From Stenotrophomonas maltophilia (GTDB lineage: Bacteria > Pseudomonadota > Gammaproteobacteria > Xanthomonadales > Xanthomonadaceae): a stretch of DNA of 64,000 nt. Every line of letters starts with the position of its first letter. Positions within the stretch are counted from its first letter, which is position 1. The stretch is from contig NZ_NIVS01000032.1 in the NCBI RefSeq assembly GCF_002205165.1, positions 1-64,000 on the forward strand. The letters are read 5' to 3'. This document shows, piece by piece, positions 42,607 through 50,820 of this stretch. Below the pieces are notes generated by a model. The model was given only the letters and a program-made list of their open reading frames with translations, ran no database searches and was not told the DNA's origin. Made by a program: the position numbers and the translations under genes.

Positions 42607-43431
42607 TCAGCGGAACAGTTGATTCAGCGCTGCCCCGGAGGCCGCATCGGCGAAGCCGTCGAAGCGGCCTTCGTCCCTCAGCAACTGCGAGGCGCGCATC
42701 ATTCCGCCCCAGGCGGTGCGCGCCATCGCACCGCCGACGCTGACCCGGCGCACCCCCATCGCCGCGATGTCCTGCAGGGTGAACGGCAGCGCGCTGCCGA
42801 CCAGCAGGTTGACCGGTCGCGGTGCCACCGCAGCCACGACGGCCTCGATCTGCTCGCGGGTGCTGATGCCCGGTGCGTACAGGCAGTCCGCGCCGGCCTC
42901 GGCATAGGCGCGCAGGCGGGTGATCGCATCATGCAGGTCGGGACGGCCGACGAAGAAGTTCTCGGCGCGGCCGATCAGCAGCACGTCCTCACCGGATTCG
43001 TCGATCGCGCGGCGGGCGGCGCGCACCCGGGCCACGGCATCATCCAGCGGGCGCAACGGGCTCGCAGGATCCACGCTGGCATCTTCGATGGAGATGCCGG
43101 CCACGCCGGTCGCGATGGCGCGGGTGACATTGCGGCCGACCTCCTCCAGGGGGCCGAAGCCATCGCCGAAATCGGCGTTCAACGGCAGCGGCGTCGCAGC
43201 CGCGAGGGAATGCAGATGGGCGAGCGTTTCTTCCAGCGTCAACGTGCCATCGGCCTGGGCCTGGCTCCACGCATAGCCGGAACTGGTCGACGCCAGCGCC
43301 TGGAAGCCGAGACTGTGCAGGTAACGTGCGCTGCCCGCATCCCACGGATTGGGCAGCACGAAGCAGCCCGTGTCATGCAGTGCACGGAAGGCCGCGCGGC
43401 GCGGGCGGGGATCGAAGGACAGGTCCGTCAT
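42607..43431 (-). CDS. Isocitrate lyase/PEP mutase superfamily protein
   Basis: 274 aa from ATG 43431 (ATG 43440 is an alternative). TIM-barrel motifs: LPNPWDAGSARYLHSLGF, ALASTSSGYAWS, LNADFGDGFG (metal-binding acidic loop), ISIEDAS, LIGRAENFF, and DCLYAPG. The catalytic KKCGH of true isocitrate lyases is absent, so it belongs with the PEP-mutase/oxaloacetate-decarboxylase-like group of unknown substrate. Lies 6 bp beyond, and convergent with, the SMR pair. Confidence 0.83.
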   Translation of the reverse strand: MTDLSFDPRPRRAAFRALHDTGCFVLPNPWDAGSARYLHSLGFQALASTSSGYAWSQAQADGTLTLEETLAHLHSLAAATPLPLNADFGDGFGPLEEVGRNVTRAIATGVAGISIEDASVDPASPLRPLDDAVARVRAARRAIDESGEDVLLIGRAENFFVGRPDLHDAITRLRAYAEAGADCLYAPGISTREQIEAVVAAVAPRPVNLLVGSALPFTLQDIAAMGVRRVSVGGAMARTAWGGMMRASQLLRDEGRFDGFADAASGAALNQLFR

Positions 43432-43528
43432 GGTGCGCATCCGGTAAGCAGTCACCCGATGGTAACGCCTGCTGCCACCACCGCCGTGTTGCGCTGCGCG
43501 ACCGTGCAGGCCGCGCAGCGGCGCTGAC

Positions 43529-45700
43529 TCAGAATGCGACGGTGCCCTGCAGGTACAGCGTGCGCGGCTGGCCGACGAACTTGCCGCCGTTGTTGTCGGT
43601 GGAACGCGTGTAGTAGCGGCGGTCGAACAGGTTCTTGACCCCGATCGCCAGCTTCAGATCGTGCAGCTCTGGCCCGAAGTCGTAGCCGGCGCGCACGGCC
43701 ATGGTGGCGTAGCCGGGAATGTCGCCGAGGCGGCCGGTCGGGTCTTCCTCGGTCACATAGGCCGCGCCGGGGTTCGGGGTGCCCGGCGAGCGCTGGCCGG
43801 ACTGGGCGAACACATCGGCGTTGAAGGTCCAGCGGTCGATCGCATAGCGCGCGCCGAACGAGCCGACATTGCGCGAGTACAGCGGCAGGTCCTTGCCGGC
43901 AAACGCACCGGCGCGGGCGGTGGCCTCGGTCCAGGTGTAGGTCATCGACAGCTGCAGGCCGGTGAGTGCGTCGCTGAGCTGGCCCATGTCGTAACGCAGC
44001 GCCGATTCGGCACCGCGGTGCCGGGTCGCGCCCAGGTCGGTCCACATGCCTTCGCCGACGATCGAGCGGGCCAGCTGCAGTTCCTTGTCGAAGTCGACGT
44101 TGAACAGGGTGAACTCACCGCTCAGGCCGTTGCCGTTGTAGTGCGTGCCCAGCTCATAGGTGGTCGCCGATTCCGGGTGCAGGCCCTCGGTGGTCGAGGC
44201 CAGCTGGCTGTACTGCTGTGGGCCGAACGACTTGCCGCCATTGGCGAACAGGGACCAGTGATCGCTCAGGCGGTACAGCACCGACAGCGTGGGCAGGGTC
44301 TCGCGCGAGTCGATGCTCGGGGTCAGCACGCTGGTGACCGCGCCACTGGTGGCCAGGTTGGTCACGGTGTTGAAGGTGCGGATGTCTTCCACGCGCACGC
44401 CGGGCGTGATGGTCCAGTTGCCGATATCGATGCGGTCATCGATGTAGAACGCATGGGCGGTCGTGCCACCGCGGCTGGTCTGGTAGGGCAGCAGCGGCAG
44501 ATCGAAGGCGGCCACCGCAGCGCCGGGGCGGTAGTAGCGGGTGCGCGAGGCCACTTCGCTGCTGGCCTCCTTCAGGTAGCGGTAGCCCACGCTCACTTCC
44601 TGCACCACGGTGCCGGTGGTGAACAGGCGCGAGTAGCGCGGCTCCACGCCCAGGTAGTGGTAGCTGCGCGGCGCGGCGGTGAGCCGGCGCTGGCCGCTGC
44701 TGGCACCGGTACCGTCCTGCTCGATGTAGCTGCCGCGGAAGGAATCCACGTAGTAGCCCAGCACCTCGACGTTGTTGGTGCCGTCGCTGTAGCTGTATTT
44801 CAGCGACCCATCGCTGCGGCGCCCGTTGAACACGTCATACGGGCGGGTGGACTGGAACGGATCGGCCGCGTACTCGGCCGTGGTCAGGCCACCGGGCATG
44901 CGCCCGCTGCCTTCGAAGTGGTGCAGCGACATCGCCAGGTCGCCCGCATTGCCCAACGCATAGGACGCCTTGAGCAGGATATCGTCGATGTCGGTCTTGT
45001 CGTTGCTGCTGCGCCAGCCGTCGCCGTGGGTGCCCGAGTACAGCAGCGCCGCGCCGAGCCCACCGTCGGTGGTGCCGCCCAGGAACAGGCTGGGGACGGT
45101 CTTCAGGTTACCGCCCTGGCCGTACATCTCCGAGGCGAAGCCCAGCGAGCCGGCGAAGTCCTTCGGAATCGCGCGGGTCACGAAGTTGATGATGCCGCCC
45201 ACGTTCTGCGGCCCGTACCGGACCGAGCCGGCACCGCGCACCACGTCCACCGATTCCAGGTTGCCCAGCGCGACCGGGGCCAGCGACAGCTGCGGCTGGC
45301 CATACGGGGCATACGACATCGGCACGCCGTCCATCAACACGTAGGAGCGCGGCGACAGGCGCGAGGTGAGGCCGCGCACGCCCACATTGAGCGACACATC
45401 GCTGCCGCCGGTGCCATTGCTTTCCTGCACCTGCACACCGGGAATCTGGCGCAGCACGTCACGCACGCTGGTCGAGCCGCTCTCGGCGATGCGCTGCGCC
45501 TCCACGATGCTGCGCGCACCGGGGTGCTCGAGCAGCTTGGCTTCGGTGGGGTTGTCCAGCCAGTTGCCGGTGACCTTGACCGTATCCAGCTCGGTCGGCG
45601 TGGCGGACTGCGCGCTGGCGACAGGCGGAAGGCCAGCGACAGCAACAAGGACCGCTGCCGCGATCACGGACAGGCGCGGGCGGGAACGGGCGGGCTTCAT
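43529..45700 (-). CDS. FecA-type TonB-dependent receptor
   Basis: 723 aa from ATG 45700, which starts a clear signal peptide (cleavage after VASA). Plug: GNWLDNPTEAKLLEHPGAR, then TSVRDVLRQIPGVQVQESNGTGGSDV and APYGQPQLSLAPVALGN, all close to E. coli FecA. Barrel ends with LYLQGTVAF, terminal Phe as needed for BamA. The N-terminal signalling (STN) domain of FecA is missing, so there is no FecIR-type control. A Fur box 49 bp upstream points to iron repression. Ligand: ferric citrate or a similar carboxylate siderophore. Confidence 0.9.
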   Translation of the reverse strand: MKPARSRPRLSVIAAAVLVAVAGLPPVASAQSATPTELDTVKVTGNWLDNPTEAKLLEHPGARSIVEAQRIAESGSTSVRDVLRQIPGVQVQESNGTGGSDVSLNVGVRGLTSRLSPRSYVLMDGVPMSYAPYGQPQLSLAPVALGNLESVDVVRGAGSVRYGPQNVGGIINFVTRAIPKDFAGSLGFASEMYGQGGNLKTVPSLFLGGTTDGGLGAALLYSGTHGDGWRSSNDKTDIDDILLKASYALGNAGDLAMSLHHFEGSGRMPGGLTTAEYAADPFQSTRPYDVFNGRRSDGSLKYSYSDGTNNVEVLGYYVDSFRGSYIEQDGTGASSGQRRLTAAPRSYHYLGVEPRYSRLFTTGTVVQEVSVGYRYLKEASSEVASRTRYYRPGAAVAAFDLPLLPYQTSRGGTTAHAFYIDDRIDIGNWTITPGVRVEDIRTFNTVTNLATSGAVTSVLTPSIDSRETLPTLSVLYRLSDHWSLFANGGKSFGPQQYSQLASTTEGLHPESATTYELGTHYNGNGLSGEFTLFNVDFDKELQLARSIVGEGMWTDLGATRHRGAESALRYDMGQLSDALTGLQLSMTYTWTEATARAGAFAGKDLPLYSRNVGSFGARYAIDRWTFNADVFAQSGQRSPGTPNPGAAYVTEEDPTGRLGDIPGYATMAVRAGYDFGPELHDLKLAIGVKNLFDRRYYTRSTDNNGGKFVGQPRTLYLQGTVAF

Positions 45701-45748
45701 GGGTCGGGCGGATCCGGCAGAGGGGGAAAGCCGGCGGATCGTACCTGA

Positions 45749-45767
45749 AATGGGAATCATGCGCATT
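45749..45767 (-). promoter_or_regulatory. Fur box of the FecA-type receptor gene
   Basis: AATGGGAATCATGCGCATT matches the classic palindrome AATGAGAATCATTCTCATT at 16 of 19 positions. It ends 49 bp upstream of the start, where the promoter should be. Confidence 0.8.
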
Positions 45768-45809
45768 GGTCCCGCCAGCGGCCATGGCCAGGCGTTCAGT
45801 CGCCCGCCA

Positions 45810-46958
45810 TCACGCCCGCACCCACCGCGCACACAGCCCCACCAGCACCAGGGTCACCGCCACCGCGCTGAAGGCGAACACCAGGCTGCTGGCCTGCGCC
45901 ACGAAACCGATCAGTGCCGGGCCGGCCAGCACACCGGCATAGCCAAGCGTGGTGATCGCCGGGATGGCCAGGCTTTCCGGCATGACCTTCTGGTTGCCGG
46001 CCATCGAGAACAGGGCCGGGACGATGTTGGCGCAGCCCAGGCCGACCAGGGCGTAGCCGCACAGTGCCAGCGGCATCCAGGTGGCGAAGGTGGCCAGGGC
46101 GAAACCGGAGGCCGCGACCAGACTGCCGATCAGGATGGAACGATGGCGGCCGAGCCTGGCCACCACGCCATCGCCGACCAGCCGGGTCACGGTCATCGCA
46201 ATGGCAAAGGCCAGGTAACCCAGGCCGGCGCGCGAGGGATCGACCTGCTGCACTTCATGCAGGAACACCGCGCTCCAGTCCAGCACCGAACCTTCGGCCA
46301 GGAACGCCACGAAACACAGCACGCCGATCGCCAGCACCACGCCGTGCGGCACCGCGAACATCGGCGCATCGCTGGGCGCCTTGTCGGTCCGCCAGTACGG
46401 CAGCGAGATCGCCAGCAGCGCGGCCATCACCGCCGAGGCCAGCAGGCACACCAGCCACGGCGGCAGGTGAAGCGCCAGCAGCGCGGTCATCGCACCGGCG
46501 CCGACCGCACCGCCGATGCTGTAGAAGGCATGGAAGCCGGACATCATCGGCCGGCCGCTGTCGCGCTCCACCATGATCGCCTGCATGTTCATCACGCAAT
46601 CGCAGGCGCCCACGCCGGCACCGAACACGAACAGCACCAGGCCCAGGGTAAGTGGCGAGGGCGCGATGGCCAGCAGGGGCAGGGTGGCGATCACCATCAC
46701 CAGTGTGGCGATCATGACGGCGCGGCAGCCGTGGCGTGCGGCGAGCATGCCCGCGATCGGCATCGCCAGCAGCGAACCGGCGCCCAGGCACAGCAGTACC
46801 AGACCGAGAGAGCCTTCATCCAGACCGGTGCGGTTCTTGGCGAACGGAACCAGCGGCGCCCAGGCGGCGGTGGCGAAGCCGGGCAGGAAAAAGGCGGCGC
46901 GGGTGGCGTGCTGCTGGCCGCGGGCGAGGAGGGACGAGGACGCGGAAAGAGTCGACAT
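45810..46958 (-). CDS. MFS transporter, YbjJ-like family
   Basis: 382 aa with twelve transmembrane helices. GFATAAWAPLVPFAKNRTGLDEGSLGLVLL opens the protein; GAGVGACDCVMNMQAIMVER and MSGFHAFYSIGGAVGAG match the fucose-permease/YbjJ branch. Start lies 11 bp after the DeoR stop, so the two form an operon. A sugar or sugar-acid transporter is a fair guess from the DeoR partner; some YbjJ relatives are efflux proteins. Confidence 0.83.
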   Translation of the reverse strand: MSTLSASSSLLARGQQHATRAAFFLPGFATAAWAPLVPFAKNRTGLDEGSLGLVLLCLGAGSLLAMPIAGMLAARHGCRAVMIATLVMVIATLPLLAIAPSPLTLGLVLFVFGAGVGACDCVMNMQAIMVERDSGRPMMSGFHAFYSIGGAVGAGAMTALLALHLPPWLVCLLASAVMAALLAISLPYWRTDKAPSDAPMFAVPHGVVLAIGVLCFVAFLAEGSVLDWSAVFLHEVQQVDPSRAGLGYLAFAIAMTVTRLVGDGVVARLGRHRSILIGSLVAASGFALATFATWMPLALCGYALVGLGCANIVPALFSMAGNQKVMPESLAIPAITTLGYAGVLAGPALIGFVAQASSLVFAFSAVAVTLVLVGLCARWVRA

Positions 46959-46969
46959 GGGTCCGGACC

Positions 46970-47749
46970 TCAGTGCTGCGCGGCGCGCTGGAGAGCAACG
47001 CCACGACGCTCGAACGCGGCGACCTGTGCGGGCGGCGCATCGGCCTCGACGACCAGCAGATCGATCTGGTCCACATCACCGATCCGGTGCGAGGCCTGCG
47101 CACCCAGCTTGTCGTTCGTGGCGACCACCACGCAGCGGCTGCTCGCCGCGAGCAGCGCGCGCTTGAGCGTTGCCTCCTCGCCGTCCACGGCCCAGATGCC
47201 AGCGTCGGCATCCACCGCGCAGGTGCCGACAAAGCACACGTCCACCCGCAGTGCGGCGACTGCTTCCAGCGCCTGCGCGCCCACGGTCGCCCCGATACGC
47301 GGGTCCATGCGGCCCCCGACGAGGCTGACCTCGATGCCCGGGCGCGTCATCAGCGCCAGCGCGATATCCGGGGCGTTGGTCACCACGCGCACGCCCTGAT
47401 CGACGGGCAGGCAACCGGCGATCACGCTGTTGGTCGAACCGGCGTCGAGAAACACCAGCTCACCGGGCAGCACCTGCGCGGCCGCGATCCGGGCCAACGC
47501 GAGCTTGCGGTCATGGTCCTTTTCGTGGCGCTCGGCCAGCGCCGGGAACGCCGGGGCGGCCGGCAGTGCGCCGCCGTGTACCTTGCGGCACAGACCCTGC
47601 GCGGCCAGCTCACGCAGGTCACGGCGGATCGAATCCTCCGAGACCTGCAGTTCGACGGCCAGCTGGGCCGACATCACGCGGCCGTGTTCGCGCAGCAGGC
47701 GCAGGATGGTCTGTTGGCGCTCGCCCGGCAGGGCGTCCTGGGTAGTCAT
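46970..47749 (-). CDS. DeoR-family transcriptional repressor
   Basis: 259 aa from ATG 47749 (GAGG 6 nt upstream); an in-frame extension to 47902 is not protein-like. HTH at residues 5-60 (RQQTILRLLREHGRVMSAQLAVELQVSEDSIRRDLRELAAQGL), then the phosphosugar-sensor domain with FLDAGSTNSVIAG, VVTNAPDIALAL and VGGRMDP. DeoR proteins respond to sugar phosphates. It likely represses its own operon with the YbjJ-like transporter. Confidence 0.88.
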   Translation of the reverse strand: MTTQDALPGERQQTILRLLREHGRVMSAQLAVELQVSEDSIRRDLRELAAQGLCRKVHGGALPAAPAFPALAERHEKDHDRKLALARIAAAQVLPGELVFLDAGSTNSVIAGCLPVDQGVRVVTNAPDIALALMTRPGIEVSLVGGRMDPRIGATVGAQALEAVAALRVDVCFVGTCAVDADAGIWAVDGEEATLKRALLAASSRCVVVATNDKLGAQASHRIGDVDQIDLLVVEADAPPAQVAAFERRGVALQRAAQH

Positions 47750-47797
47750 CGGTAACCTCGGATCAGGGCGGAGGCGCGGCGGGGACTTGCCTGAACA

Positions 47798-47890
47798 TGC
47801 ACGAAAGTGCACGTATGCGCCTGTATCTGGGGTGCACCTTACCATGAAACGACGATGTGCGTGCGTGTATGTGCGCGAATATGCGCGAAT
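47798..47890. promoter_or_regulatory. Repeated motifs upstream of the DeoR operon
   Basis: A dyad TGCAC-GAAA-GTGCA (47798-47811), 49 bp before the deoR ATG, and a direct repeat TGCGCGAAT at 47872-47880 and 47882-47890 with a 10-bp period. These are plausible DeoR-family binding sites. Confidence 0.4.
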
Positions 47891-47926
47891 GCGCGGATTC
47901 ATTCAGGTCGCGCGCGCACCACGCCC

Positions 47927-48834
47927 TCACCCCTGCGGCAGCAGCTCCGGCCGGATCACCGTGGCCGCCCATTCCATGAACGCTGCGACCCGGCGCGGCA
48001 GATGGCGGCGCTGGGCGTACAGAAGGGTGACCGGCATCGGCTCGGCCAGACAGTCCGGCAGGATCTCCACCAGGGTGCCGTCCGCCAGTGCGCGCCGGAC
48101 GCCCAGCCGTGGCACCTGGATGATCCCCAGCCCGGCCAGCGCCGCAGCGGTATACCCGTGCCACTGTTGACCGTCACCGCGCCGCGCATCGGCAGGCTGC
48201 GATAGCCCTCGCCATCGTGGTACTCGAAGCCGGGCGAGCGCTGGCCCAAGGTGCCCACGTAGTGCACCAGCGCATGGCCGGCCAGATCATCCAGCGTGAC
48301 CGGTATACCGCGCGCGGCCAGGTACGCGGGACTGGCGCAGTTGACGATCGGCAGCCGTCCCAGCGGGCGGGCCACCAGCGTGTTGTCATCCAGCGGCCCG
48401 ACCCGCAGCACACAGTCGAACCCCTCACGGATCAGATCGACCCGGCGGTCGGTACCGCTCAGCTCGATCTCCACCCCCGGATGCTGCGCGAGGAAGCCCG
48501 GCAGCTGCGGGATCACCAGCTGCCGCGCCAGCCCACTGGACATGTCCACCCGCAGGCGGCCCTTCAACTGGCTGGTATCGACCCGGAACATGCCCTGCAG
48601 GTCGTCCATGTCATGCAGAAGATCGTGGGCGCGGGTCTGGAACTGGGCACCATCGGCGGTGAGCTGCACCCGGCGCGTGGTCCGGTGCAGCAGCCGTACG
48701 CCGACCTCTGCCTCCAGACGTTGCACCGCCAGCGATACGCTGGCCTTGGGCAGGCCGAGGCTGTCGGCCGCGCCGGTGAACGAGCCCAGTTCGGCGACCC
48801 GCAGGAAGCAGCGCAGTTGATCGAGGCGATCCAT
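47927..48834 (-). pseudogene. LysR-family regulator disrupted by a frameshift
   Basis: The first 225 or so codons from ATG 48834 are a normal LysR protein: HTH (MDRLDQLRCFLRVAELGSF, then SVSLAVQRLEAEVGVRLLHR) and an effector domain up to AVTVNSGT. After that the frame turns into Trp/Arg/Ser-rich sequence (LRRWPGWGSS). The expected end, YTAAALAGLGIIQVPRLGV, then a C-terminus to TGA 47927, is present in another frame. Adding one base near 48155-48158, at a CCC run, restores a 302-aa protein with a whole number of codons. Either a real mutation or a base-calling error. Divergent from the SDR gene. Confidence 0.8.
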
Positions 48835-48937
48835 TGATTGTTCGTGATGTATGGACAGTCAAATCAGCATCCGCCGATTTATGCAGCCCTGCAACACCAA
48901 TACGCTGGTCTCCCATTCCCCAGGCAGGTGCACGGAC

Positions 48938-49699
48938 ATGAGCAAGACAACCCGAGTCGTTCTGATCACCGGCGGCAGCCGTGGCCTCGGTCGCAACGCC
49001 GCCCTCGCACTGGCGGCCGATGGCGCCGACATCATCCTCACCTACCGCAGCCAGGCCGAGGCCGCCCAGGAAGTGGTCGCCCGCATCAACGCGTTGGGGC
49101 GCCGTGCCGCCGCGCTTCCGTTGGACATGGCCGACAGCGCCGGCTTCGGTGCCTTCGCCGGCCAGGTTCGCAGCGTGCTGGAGGGGTGGGGCGAGTCCCA
49201 TCTGCAGGGGCTGCTGAACAACGCGGGCGAAGGCCTGCACGCGATGATCGCCGACACCACGGTCGAGCAGTTCGATGCACTGGTCGCCGTGCATCTGAAG
49301 GGGCCGTACTTCCTGACCCAGGCGCTGCTGCCGCTGATCGCAGACGGCGGTCGCATCCTCAACGTGTCCAGCGGGCTGGCGCGGTTCTCGCTGCCGGGCA
49401 GTTCGGCCTACGCGATGATGAAAGGCGGCATCGAAGTGTTTACCCGTTACCTGGCCAAGGAGCTGGGCGCACGCGGCATCAGTGCCAACACGCTGGCCCC
49501 GGGCGCGATCGAGACCGACTTCGGCGGCGGCCGCGTGCGCGACGATGCGCAGGTCAACGCGATGGTGTCCTCGGTGACCGCGATGGGCCGCCCAGGCAAG
49601 CCCGATGACATCGGCCCGGTGGCGGTGGCGCTGCTGTCGCCGCAGACCGCATGGATCAACGCGCAGCGGGTGGAGGCATCGGGCGGCATGTTCGTCTGA
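48938..49699 (+). CDS. Short-chain dehydrogenase/reductase
   Basis: 253 aa from ATG 48938 (a longer frame to 48851 would enter the promoter). Classical SDR: TGGSRGLGRNAAL (cofactor), LNNAGEG, the catalytic Ser in ILNVSSGLARF, YAMMK (YxxxK), then the PGAIETDF loop. Substrate unknown. Probably regulated by the divergent LysR gene when that is intact. Confidence 0.88.
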   Translation: MSKTTRVVLITGGSRGLGRNAALALAADGADIILTYRSQAEAAQEVVARINALGRRAAALPLDMADSAGFGAFAGQVRSVLEGWGESHLQGLLNNAGEGLHAMIADTTVEQFDALVAVHLKGPYFLTQALLPLIADGGRILNVSSGLARFSLPGSSAYAMMKGGIEVFTRYLAKELGARGISANTLAPGAIETDFGGGRVRDDAQVNAMVSSVTAMGRPGKPDDIGPVAVALLSPQTAWINAQRVEASGGMFV

Positions 49700-49964
49700 G
49701 GGCGCATCACCGGGACGACGCGTAATGGCCGTGCCGGCACCGGCGGGCCGGAAGAAGGCGCGCGCCACGACGGCGCGCGCTGCGATGGATGGGGATGGGG
49801 TGATGGAGCGGGAAGGCGCACAGGTCCAATGGCGCGTGGCGCCTGGGGTTTGTGAACGCGTTCATTAAAAAAGTGTGACGAATTGCGTGCTGACTGATGG
49901 GACGGCGCTGCTTTCCACGGTTGTTAGGCAAAGGGGCACTTTTTGCACTCCAGGGGGAACCACC
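49700..49964. promoter_or_regulatory. Intergenic region before the sapC gene, with a CG-centred palindrome
   Basis: Contains a GC-rich hairpin (GCGCGCGCC-ACGAC-GGCGCGCGC, 49757-49779), a possible terminator for the SDR gene. TGAACGCGTTCA (49853-49864), directly followed by TTAAAAAA, is a perfect 12-bp palindrome with a central CG, the shape of LacI-family operators. The palindrome lies about 100 bp before the sapC start. No small gene seen. Confidence 0.5.
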
Positions 49965-50720
49965 ATGAACCAGCTGCTCATCTACGAACGTCCGATCCAG
50001 CTCAACCGCGTCGCCCATCGCCACCACCGGGTGGTGGCCACTCCCGGCGATTTCGCCTTCGCCGCCACCCTCAACTCCGTGCCGCTGGCCTGTGTGGAGT
50101 TCGCGCCGGTGGCCCGCGAGTATCCGATCCTGTTCGCCGGCAACAGCGCCGACGCGGTGGTGCCGGCTGCACTGCTGGGCCTGCGTGCCGGCCAGAACCT
50201 GATGGTCGATGAGCAGGGCAGCTGGGCCGAGGGGGCCTATGTGCCGGCGTTCCTGCGTCGCTACCCGTTCGTGCTCGCCGAACGCGATGAGCAGGGCAGC
50301 GATTTCACCGTCTGCCTGGATGCGGGGTATGCGGGCATCCGTGAAGGGGGCGAGGAAGGTGCGCCACTGTTCGATGACGAGGGCAAGGACAGCCCGCTGC
50401 TGAGCAACGCACTGCAGTTCCTGCAGGAGTACCAGGTGCACCTGGCGCGGACGCGTGCTTTCAGCGCGGCGCTTGCCAGCCATGGGCTGCTGGTTCCGCG
50501 GCAGGTGAACGTGCAGACCGCGCTGGGCGAGGGCTTCTCGCTGGATGGCTTCTTCGTCGTTGATGAGCAGAAGCTGCGCGAATTGAAGGGCAAGGCGCTC
50601 CAGGATCTGGCGCGTTCGGGCGACCTGGGGCTGATCTACGCCCATCTGCTTTCGCTGGGCAATGTCGAGCTGCTCAGCCGCGCGCTGGACAGCCGCCCAG
50701 CCGCTGCCGCAACGCACTGA
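49965..50720 (+). CDS. SapC-family protein
   Basis: 251 aa from ATG 49965, preceded by AGGGGGAAC. The SapC family body is clear (PVAREYPILFA, then LGLRAGQNLMVDEQGSWAEGAYVPAFLRRYPFVLA, then FSLDGFFVVDEQKLRELKGK). No signal or membrane segment. SapC here is the soluble family, named from a surface-layer region, and not the Sap ABC permease. In related genomes it often accompanies TonB receptors under LacI-type control. It precedes the giant adhesin by 100 bp in the same direction, possibly as one transcript. Confidence 0.85.
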   Translation: MNQLLIYERPIQLNRVAHRHHRVVATPGDFAFAATLNSVPLACVEFAPVAREYPILFAGNSADAVVPAALLGLRAGQNLMVDEQGSWAEGAYVPAFLRRYPFVLAERDEQGSDFTVCLDAGYAGIREGGEEGAPLFDDEGKDSPLLSNALQFLQEYQVHLARTRAFSAALASHGLLVPRQVNVQTALGEGFSLDGFFVVDEQKLRELKGKALQDLARSGDLGLIYAHLLSLGNVELLSRALDSRPAAAATH

Positions 50721-50820
50721 TCCCTGCCCAGCAATGCCGTCCAGCGGCAAGGCTCGCCTGCCTTGTCGCGACCCTTCGTGGCCCGCGGTTGCGACCGCCT
50801 GCCACTGCCCGGAGCCTGCC

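Noticed and set aside
47869..47900. CRISPR-like short repeats
   Set aside because: Only two 9-bp units one helical turn apart, with no spacers and no cas genes.
49605..49868. 87-codon frame after the SDR gene
   Set aside because: Arg/Ala-rich composition; it overlaps the SDR gene 3' end and a hairpin and lacks a ribosome site.
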